Source of the DNA: Alphaproteobacteria bacterium
Lineage (GTDB): Bacteria > Pseudomonadota > Alphaproteobacteria > RF32 > CAG-239
DNA: 12,811 nt
Reading direction: 5' to 3'
Assembly (NCBI GenBank): GCA_017963715.1
Contig: JAGCTK010000175.1
Location: forward strand, 1-12,811
The notes under the pieces were generated by a model. That model did no database searches, was not told the DNA's origin, and saw only the letters and a program-made list of their open reading frames with translations. Shown here piece after piece: positions 1 to 6,293 of this stretch. A program made the position numbers and the translations under genes. The number at the start of each line of letters is the position of its first letter. Positions within the stretch are counted from its first letter, which is position 1.

Positions 1-1
1 A

Positions 2-2278
2 AATTTAAAGGGCTTTATTACCGCCAGAGCCGAAAATGTTCAGATGCATCCGGATTCGGATCACTTGCATGTTTTAACCGTTAATACCGGCAAAGAAAAA
101 TTACAGGTAGTGTGCGGTGCGCCGAATGTGAAAGAAGGATTAATCGGGATTTTTGCGCCGGTCGGTGTGAATATTCCATGCTATAACGAAGTTTTAAAAG
201 TGGGCAAAATCAGAGGTGTCGAAAGCCATGGTATGATGTGCTCGGAAAAAGAATTGTGTGTCGGTGAGGAGCATACGGGTATTATTGAATTGCCTGCTGA
301 TACGCCGATTGGTGTGCCGGCAGCGGATGTTTTGAATATTGACCCCGTGATTGAATTGTCGATTACGCCGAACCGTGCGGAATGCTTAGGTGTGAGAGGT
401 ATAGCACGTGATTTGGCAGCGGCAGGTCTCGGCACGCTAAAACCGCTTCAAATAAAAAAGATTGAAGGTTCGTTTGAAAGCCCTATTAAAGTGCGTGTTG
501 AATGTGCGGATGCATGTCCGACTTATGTGGGCAGGTTGATTAAAAATGTGAACAATCATGCACAGACACCTAAATGGATGGCTGACAGATTGTCGGCTAT
601 CGGTTTGCGCCCGATTTCACCTCTGGTTGATGTGACGAACTATATCAATTATGACTTGTCACGTCCGCTCCATGTGTTTGATGCGGATAAAATCAAAGGC
701 GATATTGTGGTGAGAATGTGCAAGGAAAATGAACATTTTGTTGCCTTGGATGAAAAAGAATATGCTTTGGACGAGCAAGCCGTCGGCATTTGTGATGATG
801 ATGGCGTCGAGTGCTTGGGCGGTATTATGGGCGGCCTTGAAAAAGGGTGCTTGCCCGAAACAACAAACGTGTTTTTGGAATGCGCGTTGTTTAAGCCTGA
901 ATGTATCGCCAGAACAGGCCGAAAATTCGGCATCGAATCGGATTCACGCTATCGCTATGAGCGTTGGGTGGATACGAAATCCAATGTCTTAGGGTCTGAT
1001 TATGCAACCGCACTTATTTTGGACATCTGCGGCGGTGAAGTCTCGTATCCTCTTGTTGTCGGCGATGAAAGCAAAGCACCTTTGCAAACGGCATATATTC
1101 GCCCCGCAAGGATGAAAACTTTTGTCGGTATGGAAGTTGAGCAAGATAAAATCATCGAAATATTAAACAATCTTGGTTTTGAAACAAGTGTTGAAGGTGA
1201 TAAAATTAAGGCTGTAGCACCGTCATGGCGCGGAGATATTGCCTGCGAGCAAGATTTAATCGAAGAGGTGGTGCGTATGATCGGTTTGGATAACATCGAG
1301 CCGATATCCGTGCCGCGGACGGGTTTTGCTAAACCGATTTTGACACCGGCACAACAGCGTGTGATGACCTTAAGACATGAACTGGCTTCACGCGGTATGT
1401 ATGAAACGGTGACATGGAGTTTTACATCATCAAAATTGGCTGACGTTTTTCATAAAGAAAATCAGACAGATCAAGTACTGATTGAACATCCGATCAGTTC
1501 GGATTTGGATGAGATGCGTCCGTCGATTTTGCCGAATTTATTAATCGGTGCAAAAAACAATATTGCGCGCGGCTATGCAAATTTGTCGTTGTTTGAAATC
1601 GGGCCGGAATTTAACGGACGTCATCCCGGCGAACAAACGCAAGTTGCAACCGGTATCAGAACAGGGTTGACTGCCGATAAAGATTGGGCAAAAACAAGCA
1701 GACCGTTTGATGTGTTTGATGTGAAAGCAGATGTGTTGGCGGCAATTTCCGCGGCAGGCGGCCCGACAGAAAATCCGCAAATCACAACCGATGCGCCGGC
1801 ATATTATCATCCCGGTCGCAGCGGGACAATTCGCTTGGGCAAAAATGTATTGGCTTATTTTGGTGAATTGCATCCGAATGTTGTCAAAAAGTTTGGCTTA
1901 AAAATACGCGTGATGGCATTTGAGGTTTATTTGGATAACATTCCGTTGCCGCGTTTGAGCCATGATAAAACCAAGAAAAAACTCGCTTTATCTCTTTTCC
2001 AGCCCGTTGCCAAAGATTTGGCCTTTGTGGTGGATGCGACCGTGAGTGCGGCCAATATTGTGGCTGCGGCTAAAAATGCAGACAGAAACTTTATCACACA
2101 AGTTCGTTTGTTTGATGTTTATGAAGGCGAAAATTTGCCGGAAGGCAAAAAATCTGTCGCCTTGACGGTTGTTTTTCAGCCAGTTGAGCAAACGTTTACG
2201 GATAAAGATATTGAAAACTTAATGAATAAAGTGATTGTTGAAGTCGGTAAAAAAACCGGCGGCGAACTCAGAGTGTAG
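2..2278 (+). CDS. pheT: Phenylalanyl-tRNA synthetase beta subunit (5' end cut by window)
   Basis: Beta chain of the cytoplasmic alpha2-beta2 enzyme that charges tRNA-Phe. The reading frame is open from base 2, so the real start lies upstream; about 758 residues are visible against roughly 790-810 in the family, so only some 40-50 N-terminal residues are missing. The first visible residues (LKGFITARAENVQMHPDSD) are the start of the EMAP-type tRNA-binding domain. They are followed by the B3/4 editing region (around LGVRGIARDLAAAG), the B5 domain (around WRGDIACEQDLIEEVVR), the catalytic-like fold, and a C-terminal ferredoxin-like anticodon-binding domain (PVAKDLAFVVD, LFDVYEGENLPEGKKS, ending GGELRV). 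proS starts 12 bases after the stop codon, so the two synthetase genes are probably co-transcribed. pheS should lie upstream, outside the window. Nothing looks broken. Confidence 0.97.
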   Translation, partial: NLKGFITARAENVQMHPDSDHLHVLTVNTGKEKLQVVCGAPNVKEGLIGIFAPVGVNIPCYNEVLKVGKIRGVESHGMMCSEKELCVGEEHTGIIELPADTPIGVPAADVLNIDPVIELSITPNRAECLGVRGIARDLAAAGLGTLKPLQIKKIEGSFESPIKVRVECADACPTYVGRLIKNVNNHAQTPKWMADRLSAIGLRPISPLVDVTNYINYDLSRPLHVFDADKIKGDIVVRMCKENEHFVALDEKEYALDEQAVGICDDDGVECLGGIMGGLEKGCLPETTNVFLECALFKPECIARTGRKFGIESDSRYRYERWVDTKSNVLGSDYATALILDICGGEVSYPLVVGDESKAPLQTAYIRPARMKTFVGMEVEQDKIIEILNNLGFETSVEGDKIKAVAPSWRGDIACEQDLIEEVVRMIGLDNIEPISVPRTGFAKPILTPAQQRVMTLRHELASRGMYETVTWSFTSSKLADVFHKENQTDQVLIEHPISSDLDEMRPSILPNLLIGAKNNIARGYANLSLFEIGPEFNGRHPGEQTQVATGIRTGLTADKDWAKTSRPFDVFDVKADVLAAISAAGGPTENPQITTDAPAYYHPGRSGTIRLGKNVLAYFGELHPNVVKKFGLKIRVMAFEVYLDNIPLPRLSHDKTKKKLALSLFQPVAKDLAFVVDATVSAANIVAAAKNADRNFITQVRLFDVYEGENLPEGKKSVALTVVFQPVEQTFTDKDIENLMNKVIVEVGKKTGGELRV

Positions 2279-2290
2279 AAAGGAAATAAA

Positions 2291-3799
2291 ATGACCGTTA
2301 AAACAACACGCACAGAAAATTATCCCGCATGGTATCAATGCGTTGTTTCCGAATCGGATATGGCTGAAAATTCGGCCTCGCCGGGTTGTATGGTGATTAA
2401 ACCTTGGGGGTATGGTATTTGGGAAAGAATTCGCGATTTGATGGATGAAGAATTCAGAGAAACAGATCACGAAAACGCTTATTTTCCGATGTTTATTCCG
2501 ATTTCATTTTTTAGAAAAGAAGCTGAACATGTTGAGGGTTTTGCTAAAGAAATGGCAGTTGTGACGCATTCGAGATTGGGACATAAAGACGGCATTTTAG
2601 AGCCGGACGGAGAACTTGAAGAACCTTTGATTGTGCGTCCGACCTCTGAGACGATTATTGCCGATTCATTTTCAAAATGGGTGAAATCGTATCGTGATTT
2701 GCCTGTGCTGATCAATCAATGGGCCAATGTGGTGCGTTGGGAAATGCGCCCACGTCTGTTTTTGCGTACACGCGAATTTTTGTGGCAGGAAGGCCATACG
2801 GCGCATGCCTCGGCTGAGGAAGCCGAGACGGAAGCCAAACGTATGCTTGAAGTGTATCGCAAAACAAGCGAAGAGTTTTTGGCAATGCCTGTGATACAAG
2901 GTGTGAAGCCGGAATATGATAAGTTTCCGGGTGCGGTCGATACATATTGTATCGAAGCCATGATGCAGGACGGCAAGGCTTTGCAAGCCGGTACTTCGCA
3001 CTTTTTGGGTCAAAATTTTGCAAAATCGCAAAATATCTGTTTTATTAACAAAGATAATAAATCGGAATATGCTTACACAACGTCTTGGGGTGTTTCAACA
3101 AGGCTGATCGGCGGGCTGATTATGACGCACGCCGATGATGAGGGTATGGTGACACCGCCGAGAGTTGCGCCGTATCAGGTGATTTTGGTGCCGGTGATTA
3201 AAAAAGCCGAAGATGAACAAAAGGTGATGGCGTATATCGAAGAAGTGGCGTGCGCCTTAAAAAAACAAATGCCTTTTGAAGAGAAAATCCGTGTCAAAAT
3301 CGATAAGCGCTTGAAGCAAAGCGTTGATAAGTTTTGGGAATGGACAAGAAAAGGTGCACCGCTGATTTGTGAAATCGGGCCGCGTGATGTGGAAAATAAC
3401 GGCTTGATGGTTAAATCGCGTTTGAAAGTTGGTGAAAAAGAACTGGTTGCAAAAGATGAGTTTGTTGCAACCGTTGCTCAAAGACTTGAAAATATGCAGC
3501 ACGAAATGTTTGAACATGCCAAAAAACGCTTGGATGCCAATATCCGAACCGATATTACAACGCCTGAAGAATTTAGGGATTATTTTAGTCAGGCAAACGA
3601 GTGGATTGAAGACGGAAAAGTCGGCAAAGTGGCGTTTGTTAAAGGCAAATGGTGCGGTGATGCGGCAACCGAAGAAATTTTGAAAGAACTCAAAATTTCA
3701 ATTCGGTGTTTGCCCTTGGAACAATCGGGCACGAAAGGAAAATGTCTGATTACGGGAAAAGAGGCCACGCTTGACGTGATTTATGCCAGAAGTTATTGA
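2291..3799 (+). CDS. proS: Prolyl-tRNA synthetase, archaeal/eukaryotic-like type
   Basis: Charges tRNA-Pro in the cytoplasm. The 502-residue length and layout match the short type without the bacterial editing insertion. Class II motifs are clear: RPTSE (116-120), motif 2 RTREFLWQEGHTAH (159-172), the proline-pocket GTSHFLGQNFA (234-244) and motif 3 GVSTRLIGGLIMTHADDEG (267-285, with Arg271). The anticodon-binding domain follows (about 295-400) and then the C-terminal domain typical of this type, ending in tyrosine. That last domain normally carries four zinc-binding cysteines; here the positions read Cys455, Thr460, Cys485, Thr488, so two ligands are gone and zinc binding is doubtful. The start has a good AAGGAA ribosome site (2279-2284) 6 bases upstream and sits 12 bases after pheT. 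Confidence 0.97.
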   Translation: MTVKTTRTENYPAWYQCVVSESDMAENSASPGCMVIKPWGYGIWERIRDLMDEEFRETDHENAYFPMFIPISFFRKEAEHVEGFAKEMAVVTHSRLGHKDGILEPDGELEEPLIVRPTSETIIADSFSKWVKSYRDLPVLINQWANVVRWEMRPRLFLRTREFLWQEGHTAHASAEEAETEAKRMLEVYRKTSEEFLAMPVIQGVKPEYDKFPGAVDTYCIEAMMQDGKALQAGTSHFLGQNFAKSQNICFINKDNKSEYAYTTSWGVSTRLIGGLIMTHADDEGMVTPPRVAPYQVILVPVIKKAEDEQKVMAYIEEVACALKKQMPFEEKIRVKIDKRLKQSVDKFWEWTRKGAPLICEIGPRDVENNGLMVKSRLKVGEKELVAKDEFVATVAQRLENMQHEMFEHAKKRLDANIRTDITTPEEFRDYFSQANEWIEDGKVGKVAFVKGKWCGDAATEEILKELKISIRCLPLEQSGTKGKCLITGKEATLDVIYARSY

Positions 3800-3837
3800 T
3801 ATCTGAATGATATCATCAAATTTTGCTAAATCAAATC

Positions 3838-4224
3838 TTAAAGGTCCGGCTTTTTATAGTTCGGGCCTTTTAAGACTTTGCCGTCTTCGCGTTTGAGCGG
3901 TTTGCCGTCCACAAGTTTTGACATATTGCTTTGATGAACGCGCGTGAAAACCTGTTCCATCGGGATGCCGAGCGCGACAACCATGCCGCTTAAAACATAT
4001 TGTAAGTCAGCCAGTTCTTTGTACATTTTAAGACGTGTATCCTTTGTGACAGTGCCGGTTGATAAAAGTTCGCTGACAAGAGTATCTATCTCGGTGTTGA
4101 GTTCCGTTACTTCTTCATTGATGAGTTTTTGACGGAGCAATAAAAGTGGTTGTGTGTAAGGGGCGTCAATTTCCATATCCATTGCCTGATGGAACTCTTT
4201 AACCTGTTGTTCGTATTTATTCAT
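3838..4224 (-). CDS. MazG/HisE-like all-alpha NTP pyrophosphohydrolase
   Basis: A 128-residue protein of the all-alpha NTP-pyrophosphatase superfamily (MazG, phosphoribosyl-ATP pyrophosphohydrolase-like). Enzymes of this fold use divalent metal to split a nucleoside triphosphate, or a related compound, into the monophosphate and pyrophosphate; the substrate cannot be told from sequence. The metal-binding motifs are present: EExxE at Glu37-Glu38-Glu41 (in LINEEVTEL) and ExxD at Glu70/Asp73 (KELADLQYV). The tail SNMSKLVDGKP...GKVLKGPNYKKPDL is characteristic of a subfamily found in both bacteria and phages. The start has a GAGAGG ribosome site. The upstream coiled-coil gene ends 24 bases before it on the same strand, so both probably share the promoter at 4493-4520. 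It could be a host gene or the edge of the phage element; the shared operon favours the element. Confidence 0.85.
   Translation of the reverse strand: MNKYEQQVKEFHQAMDMEIDAPYTQPLLLLRQKLINEEVTELNTEIDTLVSELLSTGTVTKDTRLKMYKELADLQYVLSGMVVALGIPMEQVFTRVHQSNMSKLVDGKPLKREDGKVLKGPNYKKPDL
3840..3871 (+). terminator. Possible proS terminator hairpin overlapping the end of the convergent gene
   Basis: AAAGGTCCG (3840-3848) can pair with CGGGCCTTT (3862-3870) as a 9-bp stem with one G-U pair and a 13-base loop, followed only by a short T-run. It lies about 40 bases after the proS stop, inside the last codons of the convergent MazG-like gene. The T tract is weak, so this is a tentative intrinsic terminator. 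Confidence 0.35.
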
Positions 4225-4248
4225 AGTAAAAAATCCTCTCTTATCATA

Positions 4249-4470
4249 TCATATGTTACTTGCCGGCGACTTGCAAGACGAAAGTGTTGTATCGGTTGAC
4301 AAGTGTTGTTGCTCAAGGTTTTTGATGGCGGCATTGAGCCGGCACAACTGAATTTGATGCTCTTTATAAAGCGGTGAAGAATGATAAAAATCATTACCAC
4401 TTTCGGCTATCATGATTTGTTCTTGAAGTATTTGAAGCTGGTTTTTAAGATTGTTGTATTCGTCTGACAT
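4249..4470 (-). CDS. Small coiled-coil-like hypothetical protein
   Basis: A 73-residue protein of unknown function. Residues 1-60 are hydrophilic with regular Leu/Ile spacing (YNNLKNQLQILQEQIMIAE, LCRLNAAIKNLEQQ), suggesting a pair of helices that could form a coiled coil. The C-terminal tail (STDTTLSSCKSPASNI) looks disordered. There is no signal peptide or membrane segment. A real gene is supported by a clear GAAAGGA ribosome site about 8 bases before the ATG and by a near-consensus promoter with the -10 about 20 bases upstream. It lies between the repressor and the MazG-like gene, all on the same strand, and the promoter spacer contains the 14-base repeat found elsewhere in the control region. 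It may therefore be a repressor-controlled early or accessory gene. No family is recognised. Confidence 0.65.
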   Translation of the reverse strand: MSDEYNNLKNQLQILQEQIMIAESGNDFYHSSPLYKEHQIQLCRLNAAIKNLEQQHLSTDTTLSSCKSPASNI

Positions 4471-4492
4471 ATTATTTTCCTTTCGATTGATT

Positions 4493-4520
4493 AATATATA
4501 AGAAAAATATTATATGTCAA
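4493..4520 (-). promoter_or_regulatory. Promoter for the leftward small gene and MazG-like gene
   Basis: On the minus strand, TTGACA (complement of 4515-4520), a 16-base spacer and TATATT (complement of 4493-4498) form a strong sigma-70-type promoter. The predicted start is about 15 bases before the ATG of the 73-residue gene. The spacer is filled by the AT-rich 14-base repeat, so a protein bound there would block RNA polymerase. Confidence 0.7.
4502..4515 (+). repeat. Candidate operator, copy 1 (GAAAAATATTATAT)
   Basis: First of three copies of a 14-base AT-rich repeat in the control region. The match to copy 3 continues past the 14-mer for seven more bases (to 4522), giving 20 of 21 identical positions. 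It lies between the -35 and -10 of the leftward promoter. Its role as an operator for the S24 repressor is inferred from position alone. Confidence 0.5.
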
Positions 4521-4557
4521 GATAATAAATAATATTTATCCTTTATTTTTATAAAAG

Positions 4558-4571
4558 GAAAAATATTATAT
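4558..4571 (+). repeat. Candidate operator, copy 2 (GAAAAATATTATAT)
   Basis: Second copy of the 14-base repeat, 16 bases beyond the repressor stop codon and about 40 bases upstream of the leftward promoter. The identity ends at the core: ATGTGG follows instead of the TCAAGA shared by copies 1 and 3. Simple AT-richness could produce partial matches, so this copy is the least certain. Confidence 0.4.
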
Positions 4572-4586
4572 ATGTGGATAAATTTA

Positions 4587-5234
4587 TCAGCTTATTTTTT
4601 CGGCCTTAAGGGCATACACTATTTTGCCGATGACTTTGATTTTTTTAATCGGGGTGCTGACAGCTTTGTAATTTGTATTGTCACAAATCAATAAAACTTC
4701 GTTGTCGGCAACTTGTTGCAGACGTCGAAGTAATACATTTTTATTGTGCAAAATTAGGTAGAGGCCGTCACCAGAAAACGTATTTGATGAGATGTCGGCA
4801 AAAATATAATCTCCGTCTTTGACGGTTGGCTGCATGGAATCACCCGTGACATGCAACATTTTGAGATATTCGGATTTTGTTGCTGATATGTTTGTCAGAT
4901 CCGACAAAGGGGCTGACCAATAACCGGCTGTTTTAAATTGTGTTTCTAAAGATGTGTCGACAGCTACCATCTCAATGGTAGTATTTGAAGTATGTAATGA
5001 AGGTGTTTCAATAAATTTCGGTAATTTAATATCCGTTAAATCCTGCTCATCCACATTTAAAAGAGCGGCTAATTTGCGTCGTTGTTCTTCCGGCAGACGG
5101 ACAGGCGAACCTTTGTTGATATACTGATGCAAGTATGCCTCGTTTTTGCCGATGGCCATGGAAAGTGCACGATAGTTTTTGCCTTTTTCTTTAATGAGTT
5201 TGTCGATGTGGCGACGAATTTGATCGATATTCAT
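4587..5234 (-). CDS. S24-family (CI/LexA-like) prophage repressor
   Basis: A 215-residue phage-type repressor with an N-terminal helix-turn-helix domain (about 1-66; YRALSMAIGKNEAYLHQYINKG is the recognition region) and a C-terminal S24 peptidase-like dimerisation domain (about 88-212). The nucleophile motif VTGDSMQPTVKDGD gives Ser133. The general base expected 37 residues later (as Ser119/Lys156 in LexA) is Arg170 in NVLLRRLQQ, so self-cleavage may be lost. A possible Ala-Gly cleavage bond is at 103-104. I chose the ATG at 5234 because GGGAG precedes it at good spacing and the helix-turn-helix begins there; 18 upstream in-frame residues look unrelated. It is divergent from the gene at 5352, as in lambda-like control regions, and probably represses it and itself. 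Confidence 0.9.
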   Translation of the reverse strand: MNIDQIRRHIDKLIKEKGKNYRALSMAIGKNEAYLHQYINKGSPVRLPEEQRRKLAALLNVDEQDLTDIKLPKFIETPSLHTSNTTIEMVAVDTSLETQFKTAGYWSAPLSDLTNISATKSEYLKMLHVTGDSMQPTVKDGDYIFADISSNTFSGDGLYLILHNKNVLLRRLQQVADNEVLLICDNTNYKAVSTPIKKIKVIGKIVYALKAEKIS

Positions 5235-5259
5235 ACTATTTCTCCCAAAAATTATTTTG

Positions 5260-5288
5260 CTTATAACACAAATATAAAAGTTGTGCAA
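5260..5288 (-). promoter_or_regulatory. Likely promoter of the repressor gene
   Basis: On the minus strand, TTGCAC (complement of 5283-5288), a 17-base spacer and TATAAG (complement of 5260-5265, five of six consensus bases) lie about 25 bases before the repressor start codon. The -35 is weak, which suits a repressor promoter that needs help or is kept low. Confidence 0.5.
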
Positions 5289-5315
5289 ATAATATTTTTA
5301 TTATTGAAAGTATAG

Positions 5316-5329
5316 GAAAAATATTATAT
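5316..5329 (+). repeat. Candidate operator, copy 3 (GAAAAATATTATAT)
   Basis: Third copy of the repeat, in the divergent intergenic region, 22 bases before the start codon at 5352. The -10-like hexamers for rightward transcription (TATTAT, TATATT) fall inside or at its edge, with TTGAAA at 5304-5309 as a poorly spaced -35. Binding here would silence the rightward genes. Confidence 0.5.
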
Positions 5330-5351
5330 TTCAAGAGTCGGGAGAAAAGAT

Positions 5352-5786
5352 ATGTATCAAACGGTCATTGAAAAATATGCAAAAAAAGGCTGGTTGAAAT
5401 ATGGTATCAGAAGTTTCAACAGTATGGACAGACTTTGGGCGGCGCTACTTTTGCAACGCGATTATATTAACAGTCGTGAAAGTTCTGTAGGTATTGTTAA
5501 TCCGATGATGCCGAAAGTTGACGGCGGTAAAAATGAATTCGGCTTGAGGGGAAATTTGAGAGCTAAAAATAATTTTTTGAAGGCTTTCAGTGCATTGTTG
5601 CCCCGTTGGCGAGATTTGATTGAAACCGTAGTACTTGAAAATTGTGAACTGGATATTTCAACTTTAAGAAATGCCACAAGTTTGAAGAATGCCAAAAAAG
5701 AATTGTCGGCTGCTTTGGACTGTTTGGTATTGTATTATATATCGCGAGAGGAAAAGCAAGCAGATGATGAAAAATGTTTTAGATGA
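5352..5786 (+). CDS. Phage-type hypothetical protein, first rightward gene
   Basis: A 144-residue soluble protein, probably helical. The pattern RLWAALLLQRDY near the N-terminus (27-38), a middle block with LLPRWRDLIETVVLENCEL (about 84-102) and a C-terminal ALDCLVLYY are reminiscent of small alphaproteobacterial phage proteins of the DUF6456-like kind (AGERLRxDY ... LxxALDxLAxHY). This resemblance is by eye and weak. The start has GGGAG at 5340-5344, 7 bases upstream. It is divergent from the repressor, with a candidate operator at its promoter, so it should be the first repressed gene of the rightward operon. The next gene overlaps it by 23 bases, suggesting translational coupling. The function is unknown; a regulatory or packaging-related role is only a guess from position. 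Confidence 0.7.
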   Translation: MYQTVIEKYAKKGWLKYGIRSFNSMDRLWAALLLQRDYINSRESSVGIVNPMMPKVDGGKNEFGLRGNLRAKNNFLKAFSALLPRWRDLIETVVLENCELDISTLRNATSLKNAKKELSAALDCLVLYYISREEKQADDEKCFR

Positions 5787-6057
5787 CTATGTCCAAAATT
5801 ATCGCATACGATGTTTGTTTAGGGCCGTGTTACTGCTTGCGGTAAAAGATGCATTCGGCTGTCGGAAAACAAAAAAGAAAAACAGAAAATTGAAAATTGA
5901 GGCTCTGGAGTTTTTTGACGGCAGCGATGATTTGGCTTATATTTGCCAATTGGGAGATGTGTCGTATGAAAAAATTGTTTCTGTCGTCAAAAATGAAAAT
6001 TTAAAAATATGTGAAAAATATAAGAAAATTATTTTAATAATTTTAGAAAAATATTAA
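5764..6057 (+). CDS. Small phage-type hypothetical protein overlapping the previous gene
   Basis: A 97-residue protein. I place the start at the ATG at 5764 because a GAGAGGAAAA ribosome site lies just upstream and the in-frame extension back to 5689 only reads through the previous gene in another frame. The core (LLLAVKDAFG at 23-32, then ALEFFDGSDDLAYICQLGDVSYEKIVSVV at about 47-75) follows a pattern I know from small phage genes in proteobacteria: an AVxDA[FL]G helix followed by ALxWFxSxDxxxxCxLxGxDxxxV. These often lie shortly before the terminase genes. The C-terminus is Lys/Ile-rich and AT-rich. It overlaps the preceding gene by 23 bases. No biochemical function is known to me for this family. 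Confidence 0.65.
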   Translation: MMKNVLDDYVQNYRIRCLFRAVLLLAVKDAFGCRKTKKKNRKLKIEALEFFDGSDDLAYICQLGDVSYEKIVSVVKNENLKICEKYKKIILIILEKY

Positions 6058-6061
6058 AAAA

Positions 6062-6093
6062 ATAACATAAATACAGTATGTTTCTTATGTTAT
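6062..6093. repeat. Inverted repeat after the small phage genes
   Basis: ATAACATAA (6062-6070) and TTATGTTAT (6085-6093) form a perfect 9-bp stem with a 14-base loop, just after the stop of the 97-residue gene. Read leftward it is followed by seven T residues (6055-6061), so it would work better as a terminator of leftward transcription than of the gene it follows. It is AT-rich and of low stability. Confidence 0.35.
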
Positions 6094-6102
6094 GCACAGG
6101 AC

Positions 6103-6131
6103 TTGACAGAATATGCAAATTGTGATATATG
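6103..6131 (+). promoter_or_regulatory. Promoter-like site in the long non-coding gap
   Basis: TTGACA (6103-6108), 17-base spacer, TATATG (6126-6131). The -35 is perfect and the -10 matches four of six. A transcript from here would begin near 6138 and meet the strong hairpin at 6163-6182 within about 45 bases, before reaching the phosphatase gene. The rest of the 236-base gap (6058-6293) contains no credible ORF. Confidence 0.5.
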
Positions 6132-6162
6132 TAAAAACATCCTATAAAAAGATTTTTTGTTT

Positions 6163-6182
6163 GGTGCATCTCGTGATGCACC
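6163..6182 (+). terminator. Strong hairpin, possible attenuator or small-RNA end
   Basis: GGTGCATC-TCGT-GATGCACC is a perfect 8-bp stem with a four-base loop. It is followed by ATTGATTTTG rather than a clean T-run, so it is not a textbook terminator. Lying between two promoter-like sites, it could be an attenuator or the 3' end of a short RNA. Confidence 0.4.
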
Positions 6183-6202
6183 ATTGATTTTGTATCATAC
6201 AG

Positions 6203-6217
6203 ATTTTGATTCAAAAT
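6203..6217. promoter_or_regulatory. 15-bp perfect palindrome, possible operator
   Basis: ATTTTGATTCAAAAT is perfectly symmetric about base 6210 and lies 10 bases upstream of the -35 at 6228. Such odd-length palindromes are typical of dimeric helix-turn-helix binding sites, but no protein in the window can be assigned to it. A related TCAAAAAT / GTTTTTGA pair lies on either side of the downstream promoter. Confidence 0.35.
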
Positions 6218-6227
6218 CAAAAATCAA

Positions 6228-6256
6228 TTGACAAGGCTATATCAATATGCCACAAT
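6228..6256 (+). promoter_or_regulatory. Promoter of the histidine-phosphatase gene
   Basis: TTGACA (6228-6233), 17-base spacer ending in the extended -10 TGC, then CACAAT (6251-6256, four of six). It would start transcription near 6263, about 30 bases before the ATG at 6294. Confidence 0.55.
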
Positions 6257-6293
6257 CAAATCTGGTTTTTGATGATATGATATAAGAGTATAC

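Noticed and set aside
3800..3822. GATATC...GATATC as proS terminator
   Set aside because: The stem is only 6 bp, AT-rich and not followed by a T-run; the hairpin at 3840-3870 is better.
5235..5288. 18-residue N-terminal extension of the repressor
   Set aside because: It covers the likely repressor promoter and lacks a ribosome site; GGGAG precedes the ATG at 5234.
5689..5763. Upstream ATG extending the 97-residue gene
   Set aside because: The added residues only read the preceding gene in another frame, and the ribosome site is placed for 5764.
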